DNA of 64,000 nt from Burkholderiales bacterium. GTDB taxonomy: Bacteria; Pseudomonadota; Gammaproteobacteria; Burkholderiales; Burkholderiaceae_C. The stretch's first letter is position 1. The number at the start of each line of letters is the position of its first letter. The DNA lies in contig JACRPO010000007.1 in NCBI GenBank assembly GCA_016223165.1, forward strand, positions 186,001-250,000, in the 5' to 3' direction. Shown here one piece after another: positions 1-10,626 of this stretch. The translations under genes and the position numbers were made by a program. The notes under the pieces are model-generated. The model was not told the DNA's origin. It searched no databases and saw only the letters and a list, made by a program, of their open reading frames with translations.

Positions 1-68
1 CGTGTCACCGACGAGGTGCCGGCCCCGGAGGAGCCGGTGATGGCGATGATGGGATGCTTCTGCGACAT
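1..68 (-). CDS. cbbP: Phosphoribulokinase, N-terminal fragment (runs off the left edge)
   Basis: Reading the minus strand from the ATG at 68 gives MSQKHPIIAITGSSGAGTSS, followed by VT before the window ends. This is the start of phosphoribulokinase, with the P-loop GSSGAGTSS that binds ATP. The enzyme phosphorylates ribulose 5-phosphate to the RuBisCO substrate. Only about 22 codons are present. The position directly downstream of cbbF on the same strand fits a cbbL-S-E-X-F-P operon. The N-terminal motif is seen directly; the rest of the gene is inferred. Confidence 0.85.
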   Translation of the reverse strand, partial: MSQKHPIIAITGSSGAGTSSVT

Positions 69-163
69 GCCGGGGGCCTCTCGAGGCGATCGGGAAGTGG
101 GGGTCGGGCGCGGCGCCTGCTCGCGTTTCGTGATCAACCGCGGTCAGCTACGGTCAACCACGG

Positions 164-1288
164 TCAAGCACGAAAGAGGCTGCGCGGCGCGAACAGCGGT
201 GCCGGTGCATCCGAGGGCACCGGCTCGTGGTGGTAGCGCTCGATGCGCTCGACCTCCGACTTGCTGCCGAAGACGAGGCCGATGCGCTGGTGCAGCGCGC
301 TCGGCTTGACGCCGAGCACCGGCTGGCGGCCCGTGCTGGCGCGGCCGCCCGCCTGCTCCATGATGAAGCCCACCGGATTGGCCTCGTACAGGAGACGCAG
401 CCGGCCCGGCTTGGCGGGATCCTTGGTGTCGCGCGGGTACATGAAGACGCCGCCGCGCATCAGGATGCGGTGCGCTTCGGCCACCATGCTGGCGATCCAC
501 CGCATGTTGAAGTCCTTGCCGCGCGGGCCCGTCCTGCCGGCCAGGCACTCGTCGACATAGCGCTTGACGGGCGGCTCCCAGAAGCGGCTGTTGCTGGAGT
601 TGATGGCGAACTCCTGCGTCTCCTCGGGCACCTGGATGCCCGGGTGCGAGAGCACGAATTCGCCCAGGTGGGGGTTGAGCGTGAAGCCGGCGACGCCGTT
701 GCCCACGCTCAGCACGAGCATCGTGCTCGGGCCGTAGATCGCGTAGCCGGCGGCCACCTGCGCGGCGCCGGGCTGCAGGAAATCGGCCTCGATGACGTCG
801 CGCCCGCTGTCGATCACGTCCTGCGGCGCACGCAGCACCGAGAAGACGCTGCCGACGGCGCCGTTGACGTCGATGTTGCTGCTGCCGTCCAGCGGGTCGA
901 ACAGCAGCAGGTACTTGCCGCGCGGGTAGCTGGCGGGGATCTGCTGCGGCCCCTCCATCTCCTCGCTGGCGAGGCCGGCGAGGTGGCCGTTCCACTCGTT
1001 CGTGCGCACGAAGATCGCGTTGGACAACACGTCCAGGGGCTTCTGCACCTCGCCTTGCACGTTGACCTCGCCGCCCGTTGCCGCGCCGGGCGGCTGGCCG
1101 GCATGCAGCGCCGTTCCCAGCGTGTCGGGCGTGCCGGGCAGCGTGCCGAAGGCGACGATGCGCGCGATGGCCTTGCACGCCAGCGCCACGTCGAGGACGA
1201 GGGCGTTGAAGTCGCCGCTCGCGCCGGGGAAGCGGCGCCGCTCCTCGATGAGGTAGCGGGTGAGGGTCCAGCGTCCGGAGAGCGGCAT
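164..1288 (-). CDS. cbbF: Fructose-1,6-bisphosphatase class I
   Basis: A 374-residue protein that hydrolyses fructose 1,6-bisphosphate (and often sedoheptulose 1,7-bisphosphate) in the Calvin cycle. The class I metal/phosphate motif [12 protein letters not shown] is clear near residue 130. Later conserved blocks include the RGGVFMYP segment and the [15 protein letters not shown] region of the substrate site. The length is slightly above the usual 330-360, with a short non-conserved tail (about 20 residues rich in Pro and Ala). It lies between cbbX and cbbP on the same strand, about 80 bp after cbbX, so it is probably cotranscribed from the cbbL promoter under CbbR. Confidence 0.93.
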   Translation of the reverse strand: MPLSGRWTLTRYLIEERRRFPGASGDFNALVLDVALACKAIARIVAFGTLPGTPDTLGTALHAGQPPGAATGGEVNVQGEVQKPLDVLSNAIFVRTNEWNGHLAGLASEEMEGPQQIPASYPRGKYLLLFDPLDGSSNIDVNGAVGSVFSVLRAPQDVIDSGRDVIEADFLQPGAAQVAAGYAIYGPSTMLVLSVGNGVAGFTLNPHLGEFVLSHPGIQVPEETQEFAINSSNSRFWEPPVKRYVDECLAGRTGPRGKDFNMRWIASMVAEAHRILMRGGVFMYPRDTKDPAKPGRLRLLYEANPVGFIMEQAGGRASTGRQPVLGVKPSALHQRIGLVFGSKSEVERIERYHHEPVPSDAPAPLFAPRSLFRA

Positions 1289-1371
1289 GGTGGGAGTCCG
1301 GGTGAAGATCTCGGGGGTGAATGCGTCGGTGCGTCGGTGCGAACTGCGTCGGCGATCGAAGGTCGCGGGGC

Positions 1372-2361
1372 TCAGCAGCCGAAGACCCGGCTGGCGCGGA
1401 TGTCCTCGGTTGCCAGCGTGCTCAGGTCTTCGCGCGTGAGCTCGCGGTCACGGCCTGCCGGGTCGGCGAACAGGCGGCTCGCCTGGCGCAGGCGCGCGCG
1501 GTCCAGCGCGTTGCGCACGCTGCGCGCATTGGCGAAGTGCGGCTGCGCGATGCGGCGCGCGAGGTACTCGTCGAAGGCCTCGCGCGCGCCCGGCCCGAAG
1601 CCGTAGTTCATGCCGCCGAGCATGCGCGTGGCGATCGTCGCCAGCTCCTGCAGCGAGTAGTCGGGGAAGTCGAGGTGGTGCGCGACGCGGCTGCTCAGGC
1701 CCGGGTTGCTCTGGAAGAAGGTGTCCATGCGGTCCTTGTAGCCGGCGAGGATCACGACGAGGTCGTCGCGCTGGTTCTCCATCGCCTGCAGCAGGATCTC
1801 GATCGCTTCCTGGCCGTAGTCGCGCTCGTTCTCGGGCCGGTAGAGGTAGTACGCCTCGTCGATGAAGAGCACGCCGCCCATGGCCTTCTTCAGCACCTCC
1901 TTCGTCTTCGGTGCCGTGTGGCCGATGTACTGGCCGACGAGGTCGTCGCGCGTCACGGCCACCAGGTGGCCTTTGCGCACATAGCCCAGGCGGTGCAGGA
2001 TCTGCGCCATGCGCATGGCCACCGTCGTCTTGCCGGTGCCGGGGTTGCCGGTGAAGCTCATGTGCAGGCTGAGGCCCTGGGCCTGCAGCCCGAGGTTCAG
2101 GCGCAGCTTGTCGATCACCAGCAGCGCGGCGATGTCGCGGATGCGCTGCTTGACGGGGACCAGGCCGACGAGGTCGGTGTCGAGCTCCGCGAGCACGGTC
2201 TCGACCTGGCTTTCGCGCAGCACCTCGGCGACCGTGCGTGCCGCAGCTGCAGGCGCCGCCGGTGCTGCCGGTGCCGTAGGTGAATTCGCACCCGCCGGTA
2301 CCGCCGGTGCCGCCCGGGCACCCTGCGGCGCACCGGGGATCGCGTACAGCGGCGTCGCCAT
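1372..2361 (-). CDS. cbbX: RuBisCO activase CbbX (AAA+ ATPase)
   Basis: A 329-residue AAA+ ATPase that remodels red-type form I RuBisCO, pulling the large-subunit C-terminus to release inhibitory sugar phosphates. Walker A GNPGTGKT is near residue 105 and Walker [11 protein letters not shown] near 165; the arginine-finger region [14 protein letters not shown] follows. The ATG at 2361 was chosen because family homology starts soon after it. An Ala/Pro-rich stretch of about 40 residues precedes the conserved TVAEVLRES region. The open frame extends further upstream into rpe, but that part is not homologous. Presence of CbbX agrees with the form IC assignment of cbbLS. Confidence 0.93.
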   Translation of the reverse strand: MATPLYAIPGAPQGARAAPAVPAGANSPTAPAAPAAPAAAARTVAEVLRESQVETVLAELDTDLVGLVPVKQRIRDIAALLVIDKLRLNLGLQAQGLSLHMSFTGNPGTGKTTVAMRMAQILHRLGYVRKGHLVAVTRDDLVGQYIGHTAPKTKEVLKKAMGGVLFIDEAYYLYRPENERDYGQEAIEILLQAMENQRDDLVVILAGYKDRMDTFFQSNPGLSSRVAHHLDFPDYSLQELATIATRMLGGMNYGFGPGAREAFDEYLARRIAQPHFANARSVRNALDRARLRQASRLFADPAGRDRELTREDLSTLATEDIRASRVFGC

Positions 2362-2387
2362 GGCGGTCCCTTCGTCTGCGGCAGGCG

Positions 2388-3089
2388 TCAGGCCGCCAGC
2401 GCCTGCGCCGCGTGCGCGCCCGCGAGCTCGGCGCGCATCGCTGCCATCACCGCCGCGTAGTCCTGCTGCCCGAAGATCGCGCTGCCGGCGACGAAGGTGT
2501 CGGCGCCCGCGTCGGCGACGCGGCGGATGTTGTCGACCTTGATGCCGCCGTCGACCTCGAGCCGGATGTCGCGGCCGCTGGCCTCGATGAGGCGGCGCGC
2601 CTGCTCGATCTTGCGCAGCGCGCTGTCGATGAAGCTCTGGCCGCCGAAGCCGGGGTTCACGCTCATCACGAGCACGAGGTCGACCTTGTCGATCACCCAC
2701 TCCAGCCCGGTGAGCGGCGCCGCCGGGTTGTAGGCGAGGCCCGCCTTGCAGCCGGCGCCGCGAATCACCTGCAGCGTGCGGTCGACGTGGCGCGTGGCAT
2801 CGGGGTGGAAGCTGATGAGGTCGGCGCCGGCCTCGGCAAAGCGCTCGGCCAGCGCATCGACCGGCTCGACCATCAGGTGCACGTCCAGCGGCACCGGCGT
2901 GCCGTCAGCGCGCTTCAGGTGGCGCTTCAGCGACTGCGCCACGCCGTGGCCGATGCTCAGGTTCGGCACGTAGTGGTTGTCCATCACGTCGAAGTGGATC
3001 CAGTCGGCGCCGGCGGCGATGACGCGCCGCACCTCGTCGCCCAGGCGGGCGAAGTCGGCGCTGAGGATGCTGGGGGCGATGCGGTGCAC
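2388..3089 (-). CDS. rpe: Ribulose-phosphate 3-epimerase
   Basis: A 233-residue TIM-barrel enzyme interconverting ribulose 5-phosphate and xylulose 5-phosphate for regeneration of the RuBisCO substrate. Family motifs are all visible: [14 protein letters not shown] at the N-terminus, [12 protein letters not shown] with the metal-binding Asp, [18 protein letters not shown] and LEVDGGIK. The start chosen is the GTG at 3089, which gives the usual family N-terminus and begins just after cbbS ends. An in-frame ATG upstream would overlap cbbS and add unconserved residues. It could equally be called cbbE because it sits in the cbb operon. Confidence 0.92.
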   Translation of the reverse strand: MHRIAPSILSADFARLGDEVRRVIAAGADWIHFDVMDNHYVPNLSIGHGVAQSLKRHLKRADGTPVPLDVHLMVEPVDALAERFAEAGADLISFHPDATRHVDRTLQVIRGAGCKAGLAYNPAAPLTGLEWVIDKVDLVLVMSVNPGFGGQSFIDSALRKIEQARRLIEASGRDIRLEVDGGIKVDNIRRVADAGADTFVAGSAIFGQQDYAAVMAAMRAELAGAHAAQALAA

Positions 3090-3102
3090 GGCGGTCTCCT
3101 CG

Positions 3103-3618
3103 TCAGGCGCCGTAGCGCTCGCCCTCGGGCTTGTCGGTGGCATAGCTGCTGATGCGGTAGCGCATCGTGCGGCCCGCGCCCTCGGTGCGCGCGAGGCCGA
3201 AGCCGGGTTCCTCTTTCGGCCGGTTGACGATGAAGCTCATCGCGATGCTCTCGACGCCGCGCGTGCTGTCGAAGGCCATCAGCCGGATGTAGTGGTTCGG
3301 GAAGGCCTTGCGGCACTCCTTCAGCTCGGCCAGCACGCCGGCCGCATCGGAGCCGGCGACGGGCCCTTCCCGAGCCGGCTCAGCCCCCTCGGGGGGTAGC
3401 GAACGAAGCGAGCCTGGGGGCGCGTGAAGGTCGAACATCGGCATGCCGTACATCTCCCAGTACGTGTTGCGCGGATGCGGGTCGTCCGTGTACTCGACGC
3501 TCCAGGCGTAGCCGCGCGCGAGGCCGTAGGCGATCTGCAGCGTGATCTCGGCATCCGAGAGGTCGGGCAGGAAGCTGAACTGGCCCTGCGTCAGGCGGCC
3601 GGTCGGGTTGGTCATCAT
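3103..3618 (-). CDS. cbbS: RuBisCO small subunit (red-type) carrying a 25-residue insertion
   Basis: Small subunit of form I RuBisCO, 171 residues. Conserved blocks are [12 protein letters not shown], the [12 protein letters not shown] strand, [12 protein letters not shown] and [10 protein letters not shown]. The C-terminal extension past NRP is typical of red-type subunits. Between FDLH and DAAGVLAEL, where relatives have no gap, 25 residues rich in Pro, Gly, Ser and Glu are inserted (3349-3423, exactly 75 bp, in frame). Removing them gives about 146 residues, a normal red-type length. The inserted DNA has the look of a GC-rich palindromic repeat. Start is ATG 3618; a second ATG follows immediately. 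Confidence 0.9.
   Translation of the reverse strand: MMTNPTGRLTQGQFSFLPDLSDAEITLQIAYGLARGYAWSVEYTDDPHPRNTYWEMYGMPMFDLHAPPGSLRSLPPEGAEPAREGPVAGSDAAGVLAELKECRKAFPNHYIRLMAFDSTRGVESIAMSFIVNRPKEEPGFGLARTEGAGRTMRYRISSYATDKPEGERYGA
3349..3423 (-). repeat. Repeat-like in-frame insertion inside cbbS
   Basis: This 75-bp segment contains CCCCTCGGGGGG and AGCGAACGAAGCGAGC, short palindromic modules unlike the flanking coding sequence. It interrupts a conserved stretch of the RuBisCO small subunit without shifting the frame. From memory, similar modules occur as dispersed intergenic repeats in Burkholderiales; this could not be searched here. Confidence 0.6.
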
Positions 3619-3645
3619 GGTGAAGTGCTCCTCGTGCGCGCGAAG

Positions 3646-5231
<1,586 letters not shown>

Positions 5232-5233
5232 CG

Positions 5234-6175
5234 ATGAACGTCACCTTCCGCCAGCTGCGGGTCTTCGCCGAGGTCGCGCGGGCGGGCAGCGTGGCGCGCG
5301 CGGCCGAGGCGCTGCACCTGACCTCGCCGGCGGTGTCGATGCAGATCAAGGAGGTGGAGTCGCAGGTCGGGCTGCCGCTGTTCGACCGGCATGGCCGCTC
5401 GGTCTCGCTGTCGTTGGCCGGCGAGTACTTCCTCGTGCACGCCAAGAAGCTGCTCGCCGCGCTCAAGGAGGCCGACGACGCGATGCAGCGCCTGAAGCGC
5501 GTCGAGCGGGGCGCGCTCACCATCGGCATGGTGACGACGGCCAAGTACTTCGTGCCGCACCTGCTGGCGCTCTTCCACGAAGAGCACCCCGGCGTCGACG
5601 TGCGCCTGCGCATCGCCGCCAACCGCGAGCAGCTGGTCGCCCTGCTCAACGCCGGCGACGTGGACCTCGCGGTGATGGGCCGGCCGCCGCGCGAGCTGGC
5701 GACACGCTCGGAGGCCTTCGCGACGCATCCGCTCGCCTTCGTCGCGCCGGCCGGGCACCCGTTGCTCGAGCACGCCGAGGTGCCGCCGCAGGCCCTGGCG
5801 GCGCAGACTTTCATCGTGCGCGAGGTCGGTTCGGGGACGCGTGCGGTGATGGAGGCCTTCTTCGCGCAGCACCGCGTCGAGGCACACATCTCGATGGAGC
5901 TGCCGAGCAACGAGACGATCAAGCAGGCCGTGATCGCCGGCCTCGGGCTCGGCTTCGTCTCGCTGCACACCGTGGCCCTCGAGATGCAGCACGGCCTGCT
6001 GAAGCTGCTGCCGGTCGAGGGCACGCCGGTGATGCGCACGTGGAACGTGGTCCACCTCGGCTCGCGCGTGCTCTCGCCGGCCGCCGAGGCCTTCCGCTAC
6101 TTCCTCATCGAGCGCGGCGACGCCTGGCTGCGCGAGCGCCATGCGGCACCGCCGGGGCGCCCGGTCAGTACCTGA
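5234..6175 (+). CDS. cbbR: LysR-type transcriptional regulator CbbR
   Basis: A 313-residue LysR regulator with an N-terminal winged helix (MNVTFRQLRVFAEVARAGSV, then TSPAVSMQIKEVESQVGLPLF) and an effector domain starting near residue 90 (GALTIGMVTTAKYFVPHLLALF). That effector-domain opening is characteristic of CbbR. It is transcribed divergently from cbbL across a 121-bp gap, the standard arrangement for the activator of the cbb operon. It probably senses Calvin-cycle metabolites. Its 3' end overlaps the convergent porin gene by about 10 bp. Confidence 0.92.
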   Translation: MNVTFRQLRVFAEVARAGSVARAAEALHLTSPAVSMQIKEVESQVGLPLFDRHGRSVSLSLAGEYFLVHAKKLLAALKEADDAMQRLKRVERGALTIGMVTTAKYFVPHLLALFHEEHPGVDVRLRIAANREQLVALLNAGDVDLAVMGRPPRELATRSEAFATHPLAFVAPAGHPLLEHAEVPPQALAAQTFIVREVGSGTRAVMEAFFAQHRVEAHISMELPSNETIKQAVIAGLGLGFVSLHTVALEMQHGLLKLLPVEGTPVMRTWNVVHLGSRVLSPAAEAFRYFLIERGDAWLRERHAAPPGRPVST

Positions 6176-7475
6176 AGCCCCAGGCGAGCCCGAACGAACT
6201 CTGCTTCATGCCGATGGTCTCGTTGCCGCCGGCGCCCGGGCCGAGCACGGCATTGAAGAACGACGAGCCTGTCACCGTCTGGCGCGGCGCCACCATCAGC
6301 GCGGCGGTGATCTCGCTCGCCGGCGTGACCATGAACGTGAAGCCGGCCGTGTAGTGCTCCTTCATCACCCCGGGGGCGAGGATGTTGAAGCTCACGTCGG
6401 CACTGCCGATCGGGTTGTCGCCGCGGTTGTAGCCGGCCCTCAGCGTCAGCGCCGGCGTCGCCTGCCATGAGAGGCCGACCTTGACGATGTCGATGTCCTG
6501 CCAGCCGAAGCCCGGGCCGTTGGCGGCTCCGAGCGGCGCCGCGTTCGAGTTCGGGTTGTGCACCGCCGGCACGTCGCTGTAGTTGATGCGCATGGCATCC
6601 AGCGCCAGCGTGAGGTTCGGCATCGCCGCGAAGGCGATGCCGACGCCGTAGTGCGAAGGGATGTCGAAGTCGCCGTTGCCCGCGAACAGGCCCTTGTACT
6701 TGTCGAACCGGCTCATGTTCATCTTCGGCGCGTAGGCCGCGCCCGCCGTGAAGGCGCCGAACTTGCCCTGCCAGCCGAAGCGCACGCCGATGCCCGTGGA
6801 GCTGTCGTAGCCGTTGTTCGTGACGCTGCCTGGCGCGCCGGTGAAGGGCGGAAAGCCCGGCGCGTTGTCGAAGGCCTGCAGGCCCTCGGCCTTGAAGCGC
6901 TGGTAGCCGAGCAGCAGCGCCACCCCGAGCGACTGGTCGGGCGCGACCTTGTAGGCCACCGTCGGCGCCACGATCAGCTGCGACAGGTCCACGCCGAGCG
7001 TGCCGCTGCCGCACAGCATGTTGGCCGGCCCGCCGCCGCAGTTGAAGTTGCCTTGCGGGTAGGTGGTGTTCATGCCGCCGTTGCCGTAGATCGAGACGCC
7101 GAGCGAGAGGTTGGCGCCGAGCATGCGGTTGAAGCCGGCCTCGGGCACCCAGAACAACTCCTTGTCGCTCGACACCTGGCCGTTCAGCGTCGCGAAGCCG
7201 GCGCCGCTGCGCTCGGCATCGCGCTTCGGCATGAAGCCGTCGATGCCGAGGTCGGCGCGCTCGCCGGCCCACACCATGGCGGCGGGGTTGGTGGCGCCAC
7301 CCAGGCTGTCTTGCGCCAGCGCGAGCGAGGCGCCGCCCATGCCCTTGGCCTTGAGGCCGTAGCCGTGCGGGAAGTAGCCGTTGGTGGCCCAGGACGGCGT
7401 TGCGAGCATGGCCGCGGCCGCGAGCGCGCTCAGGCGCAGGGCTCTGCGGACGGCGGGAGTTCTATATCGTTGCAT
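6165..7475 (-). CDS. Outer-membrane OmpP1/FadL/TodX family transporter
   Basis: A 436-residue outer-membrane beta-barrel. An N-terminal signal peptide (Arg-rich start, LAAAAMLATPSWA) is followed by the family hallmark TNGYFPHGYGLKAKGMGG, and the protein ends in an aromatic FRY as barrels do. FadL-type channels admit hydrophobic compounds such as fatty acids or aromatics. The ATG at 7475 was preferred to the one at 7481 because AGGAG lies six bases before it. The gene is convergent with cbbR. Substrate cannot be told from sequence; the salicylate hydroxylase genes elsewhere in the window make an aromatic plausible but unproven. Confidence 0.85.
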   Translation of the reverse strand: MQRYRTPAVRRALRLSALAAAAMLATPSWATNGYFPHGYGLKAKGMGGASLALAQDSLGGATNPAAMVWAGERADLGIDGFMPKRDAERSGAGFATLNGQVSSDKELFWVPEAGFNRMLGANLSLGVSIYGNGGMNTTYPQGNFNCGGGPANMLCGSGTLGVDLSQLIVAPTVAYKVAPDQSLGVALLLGYQRFKAEGLQAFDNAPGFPPFTGAPGSVTNNGYDSSTGIGVRFGWQGKFGAFTAGAAYAPKMNMSRFDKYKGLFAGNGDFDIPSHYGVGIAFAAMPNLTLALDAMRINYSDVPAVHNPNSNAAPLGAANGPGFGWQDIDIVKVGLSWQATPALTLRAGYNRGDNPIGSADVSFNILAPGVMKEHYTAGFTFMVTPASEITAALMVAPRQTVTGSSFFNAVLGPGAGGNETIGMKQSSFGLAWGFRY

Positions 7476-7541
7476 GCGCATCTCCTCATATGAATGTCGT
7501 GATGAAGCCCGGGATGGGCGAACGGCCGCGTCTGCTCGGCC

Positions 7542-8237
7542 CTACCAATGCGCCAGCAGTCGACCGTCGACGATCTTGCCTGGCCAGCGTTTGAGCGGAC
7601 TCGTGCCCTTCGCGACGCACGCGCCGCTCCTGATGTCGAAGACCCACTCGTGCTTGGGGCAGGTCAGCGTGTGCCCCGACAGGGCCAAGTGCGGGATGTT
7701 GGTGGTCTGGTGCGGGCAGCGGCTGTCGTAGACACGCCACTCGGCGGTGTCGTCGTCGCTGCCGGCATCGGTGGCGGCGCCGGCATCGGTGTCGGCCGCG
7801 CGCTGCACGCGGTGCACGAAGAGGCCGCGCCCGTCGCATTCGACGCGCGTCGTCTCGCCGGGAGCGAGCTCGTCCGCCGCCATCACGTCGTGCCATTCGC
7901 CGCCTTCGCCACCGGGACCGTGCAACGCGCCCGGCTGGAAGTCGGGCAGGTCCATCGCGAGGATGATGTCCACGGCCCACACGATCTTGGTCAGCCCGAG
8001 CGCCGGGAAGGCCATCAGCAGCGCATCCAGCACCTCCATCGGCGTGCAGCCGTCGCGCAGCGCCCGGCCGAGGTACTGGCGAAACCCCCGCTCGGTCTGC
8101 GCATGCACCTTGGTGATGAGGCTGATCAGGTCGCGCGTCTTCGGGTCGAGGTGCTTGCCGCAGTTTTTCAGAAAGGCGAAGTAGTGGCCCACCGCATCGG
8201 GCCGGGCCTTAACGAGGTAGGTAAGGGCGTCGCTCAT
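7542..8237 (-). CDS. AhpD/carboxymuconolactone decarboxylase-like domain fused to a Rieske domain
   Basis: A 231-residue protein with two parts. Residues 1 to about 105 are an all-helical AhpD/CMD-like domain (KHLDPKTRDLISLITKVHAQ), but the usual catalytic CxxC is absent; only one Cys (NCGKHLDP) is seen. Residues about 115-231 form a Rieske-type domain with CPHQTTN and CPKHEW as the two cluster-ligand pairs. A hydrophilic Asp/Ala/Thr linker lies inside the second part. It precedes the universal stress protein's stop by about ten bases in the same direction and may share its transcript. A redox carrier role is inferred; the partner is unknown. Confidence 0.75.
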   Translation of the reverse strand: MSDALTYLVKARPDAVGHYFAFLKNCGKHLDPKTRDLISLITKVHAQTERGFRQYLGRALRDGCTPMEVLDALLMAFPALGLTKIVWAVDIILAMDLPDFQPGALHGPGGEGGEWHDVMAADELAPGETTRVECDGRGLFVHRVQRAADTDAGAATDAGSDDDTAEWRVYDSRCPHQTTNIPHLALSGHTLTCPKHEWVFDIRSGACVAKGTSPLKRWPGKIVDGRLLAHW

Positions 8238-8246
8238 GGGTTTCGC

Positions 8247-9104
8247 TCATCGCTGGGTCGTCGAGGACGGGGGGACATGGACCAGTACGGGACATGTGGC
8301 CAGGCCAATCACCTTCTGCGCGACGCCGCCGATCCAGGCGCGCGCGATCGCGCCGCCGCCGTGGCGTCCGATCACCAGCAGGTCGGCGCCCTGCGCGCCG
8401 GCGGCGGCGATCAGCTCTGCATGCACCGTGCCCACGCGCACTTCGCCGCCGGTGGGCACGCCGGGCCGGCTTGTCGCGGCCTGCGCAAGCGCATGCTGCA
8501 GTACCCGCTCGGCATCGGACCGCGCCTGCGCATGCGCATGCGGTGCGACGCTGACCACATGCAGCGGCACTGCGAAGTCGCCCGCCAGCCCGAGGGCGCG
8601 GCCCAGCGCGGTCAGGTCGGGTTGCTGCGGGTCCAGCCCGAGCAGCACGCCGCGCCGCCACAGCGCGGCCTCGCGCGGCACGACCAGGACGCTGCAGGGC
8701 GCGTGCGCGACCACCTTGGCCACCATCTCGCCCATCAGCAGGTTGGCCAGCAGGCTGCGCTTGCCGCGATGGCGGATGACGATGCAATCGCTGGCCCGCT
8801 CGCGCGCCTCCTCGACGATCTCGGCGTAGAGCTCCGCACCCCGGCGCACGGCCAGGTCGAGCTCGACGCCCGCGCCGCCGGCGGCCGCCTCGAGCGCGAG
8901 GCGGCGTGAAGCGACCTCGGCGTCGGCGCGCGCGGCCAGCTCGGGCGCGGCCGACTCGAACTCGGCGTTGAAGGCGACCGGCAGCACCGCGGCCAGCGGT
9001 GCGCCGGCGCGCCGCGCCAGGTCGAAGGCCAGCCTCTCCGCGCCCTGGTCCTGCTCGGTGTGCTCGGTGGCCAGCAGCAGCCGCGGCGAGCCGGTGGCGG
9101 CCAT
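8247..9104 (-). CDS. Universal stress protein with two UspA domains
   Basis: A 285-residue cytoplasmic protein with tandem UspA folds. The first starts PRLLLATEHTEQDQGAERLAFDLA and ends APCSVLVVPRE. The second ends in the nucleotide-binding signature GRHGGGAIARAWIGGVAQ followed by TCPVLVHVP. The ATG overlaps the stop of the upstream membrane protein gene (ATGA), so the two are translationally coupled. The soe-tauE-membrane protein-usp string suggests one transcript. Usp proteins generally bind ATP and support stress survival; a specific role in sulfite stress is only suggested by context. Confidence 0.88.
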   Translation of the reverse strand: MAATGSPRLLLATEHTEQDQGAERLAFDLARRAGAPLAAVLPVAFNAEFESAAPELAARADAEVASRRLALEAAAGGAGVELDLAVRRGAELYAEIVEEARERASDCIVIRHRGKRSLLANLLMGEMVAKVVAHAPCSVLVVPREAALWRRGVLLGLDPQQPDLTALGRALGLAGDFAVPLHVVSVAPHAHAQARSDAERVLQHALAQAATSRPGVPTGGEVRVGTVHAELIAAAGAQGADLLVIGRHGGGAIARAWIGGVAQKVIGLATCPVLVHVPPSSTTQR

Positions 9105-9694
9105 CAGTGCCCCCCCGCGAACAGGCCCGAGGCCGCCAGCACGATCACCGCGATCTCGGCCAGGCACAAGGCGGCAAACGCGCGCTCGCGCCGCCGCAGG
9201 TACAGCGGCACCAGCGCCCCCAGGCACAGCGCCGAGCAGCCAGCCAAGATGACGATGCCGCTGAGCGCGGCAACGTCACCGTGTCGCAGCAACGAGATCC
9301 AGCCCCAACCGACCGGCGTGCCGGTCTGCTGCAGGTATTGCTCCACGGGCAGCGTCCACAATTGCGGCAGGCGCTCCGGCGCCACGCGCGGCGGCATCAA
9401 CTCAAGCAGGTAGGCGGCAAAGCTCAGCACCAGCACCGCGAGGCCGACACGCGTGAGGCGGTCGAGCAGCGTCGCATAGCGCTGTTGCTCGGGCGGCTGC
9501 TTCACCGAGCCCGGCGCGGGCCGGCCTGAAGAGGTTTGCTGAGCGCCCACTGGAGTACCTTCGTGCTCCGCACGGTATTCGCCCTTCGGGCGGCCCGGCG
9601 GGCTCACTGGACTACCTTCGGGCTGCGCATTCCGGTATTCGCCCCGGTCCACGCGCGTGGACCCTTCGGGTCCGAGGCGGCCCGGCGGGCTCAT
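9104..9694 (-). CDS. Small multi-pass membrane protein with a repeat-derived N-terminal extension
   Basis: I do not recognise this family. The 196-residue frame starts at an ATG that overlaps the tauE-like stop. Residues 1 to about 70 are hydrophilic and come from repeated DNA: GEYR, PEG and PVG/SPPGRP motifs recur. The remaining 125 residues contain about three hydrophobic helices (VGLAVLVLSFAAYLLEL; ALSGIVILAGCSALCLGALVPLYL; LAEIAVIVLAASGLFAGG). The helical part is probably the real protein and the extension an intrusion, unless initiation is internal near RYATLLDR. It lies between a TauE exporter and a Usp gene in the soe cluster. Confidence 0.6.
   Translation of the reverse strand: MSPPGRLGPEGSTRVDRGEYRNAQPEGSPVSPPGRPKGEYRAEHEGTPVGAQQTSSGRPAPGSVKQPPEQQRYATLLDRLTRVGLAVLVLSFAAYLLELMPPRVAPERLPQLWTLPVEQYLQQTGTPVGWGWISLLRHGDVAALSGIVILAGCSALCLGALVPLYLRRRERAFAALCLAEIAVIVLAASGLFAGGH
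9549..9694. repeat. Direct repeats forming the 5' part of the membrane-protein gene
   Basis: Two near-identical blocks of 36-40 bp (9549-9584 and 9605-9644) share CACTGGA-TACCTTCG-GCT and CGGTATTCGCCC. GCGGCCCGGCGGGCTCA also occurs twice (9590-9606 and about 9677-9693). The short palindromic CCTTCGGG elements recur. The repeats are read in frame into the N-terminus of the small membrane protein. Confidence 0.6.
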
Positions 9695-10626
9695 GGCCAG
9701 ACCCCCAGGCCTTTGAGCAACGCCCGCGCGCCGGCGAACAGCAGCACGGCGATCACGAGGCGGCGGATCACCGCGCCCCTCAGCACGTTCAAGAGCCGCG
9801 CGCCGATCTTCGCACCGAGCATCATGCCCACGACGGACGGCACGGCGATCAGCGGCAGCACGGCGCCCTTGTTGATGTAGACCCAGGCCGCCGAAGAATC
9901 CACCAGTGACAGCACGAGGCCCGAGGTGCCTGCGGCCACTTTCAACGGCGCGCCCATGAGCAGATTGAGCGCCGGCACGTTGGCCCAGCCGGCGCCGATG
10001 CCGAACATGCCGGCCAGCACGCCGATGCCGAGGAACAGCAGCAGCCCGGGCACCGTGCGATGCACATGCCACGGCACCTGGCGACCCGAGGCCGCGTCGA
10101 TGAAGATGCCGTTGAGCGCCAGCGCCTGCGACAGCGCGTCGGGGCGCGCCACGTGCGGGATCTCGGATTTCTTGAAGACGAACATCAACGCCACGATGCC
10201 GAGCACGAGGCCGCCGAGCAGCATCTGCACCACCGCCACCGGCATCGCCAGGCCGAGCATCGCGCCGCCGATCGAAGAGGCCGAGGCCAGCAGCGACAGC
10301 GGCAGCGCGAGCCGCAGGCTGCCCAGGCCGCCGCGCAGCAGCATCGGACCGGCGGCCAGCGCGCTGGCCAGCGCCACCAGCAGGCCGGCGCCACGCACGA
10401 AGTCGAGGTGGAACGGGAAGAAGCTGCCGACGATGGGCACGAACAGCGTGCCGCCGCCGATGCCGGCCGGCACCGCGAGGATGCCCATCAGGAAGCAGGC
10501 GAAGAACAAGCCGATCGGCCACACCCACCAGGGCCAGGATGCGCTGGCTGCCGGTGCGGCCGCCAGGGCCGGCCCGGCAGCGGCGAGCAGGGCGCCGGTG
10601 GTGAGCCAGAGGGACCGCGCGCGCAT
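9691..10626 (-). CDS. TauE/SafE-type anion exporter
   Basis: A 311-residue inner-membrane protein with a cleavable or anchor hydrophobic N-terminus and about eight further hydrophobic helices arranged as two halves. The repeated family motif appears as PAGIGGGTLFVPI in the first half and GIGAGWANVPALNLLMGAPLKVA in the second. TauE/SafE proteins are proposed to export sulfite, sulfoacetate or related anions. Adjacent to soeC with start and stop codons overlapping, it fits a role in moving sulfite or sulfate out of the cytoplasm, where SoeA acts. Substrate is inferred from context. Confidence 0.85.
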   Translation of the reverse strand: MRARSLWLTTGALLAAAGPALAAAPAASASWPWWVWPIGLFFACFLMGILAVPAGIGGGTLFVPIVGSFFPFHLDFVRGAGLLVALASALAAGPMLLRGGLGSLRLALPLSLLASASSIGGAMLGLAMPVAVVQMLLGGLVLGIVALMFVFKKSEIPHVARPDALSQALALNGIFIDAASGRQVPWHVHRTVPGLLLFLGIGVLAGMFGIGAGWANVPALNLLMGAPLKVAAGTSGLVLSLVDSSAAWVYINKGAVLPLIAVPSVVGMMLGAKIGARLLNVLRGAVIRRLVIAVLLFAGARALLKGLGVWP

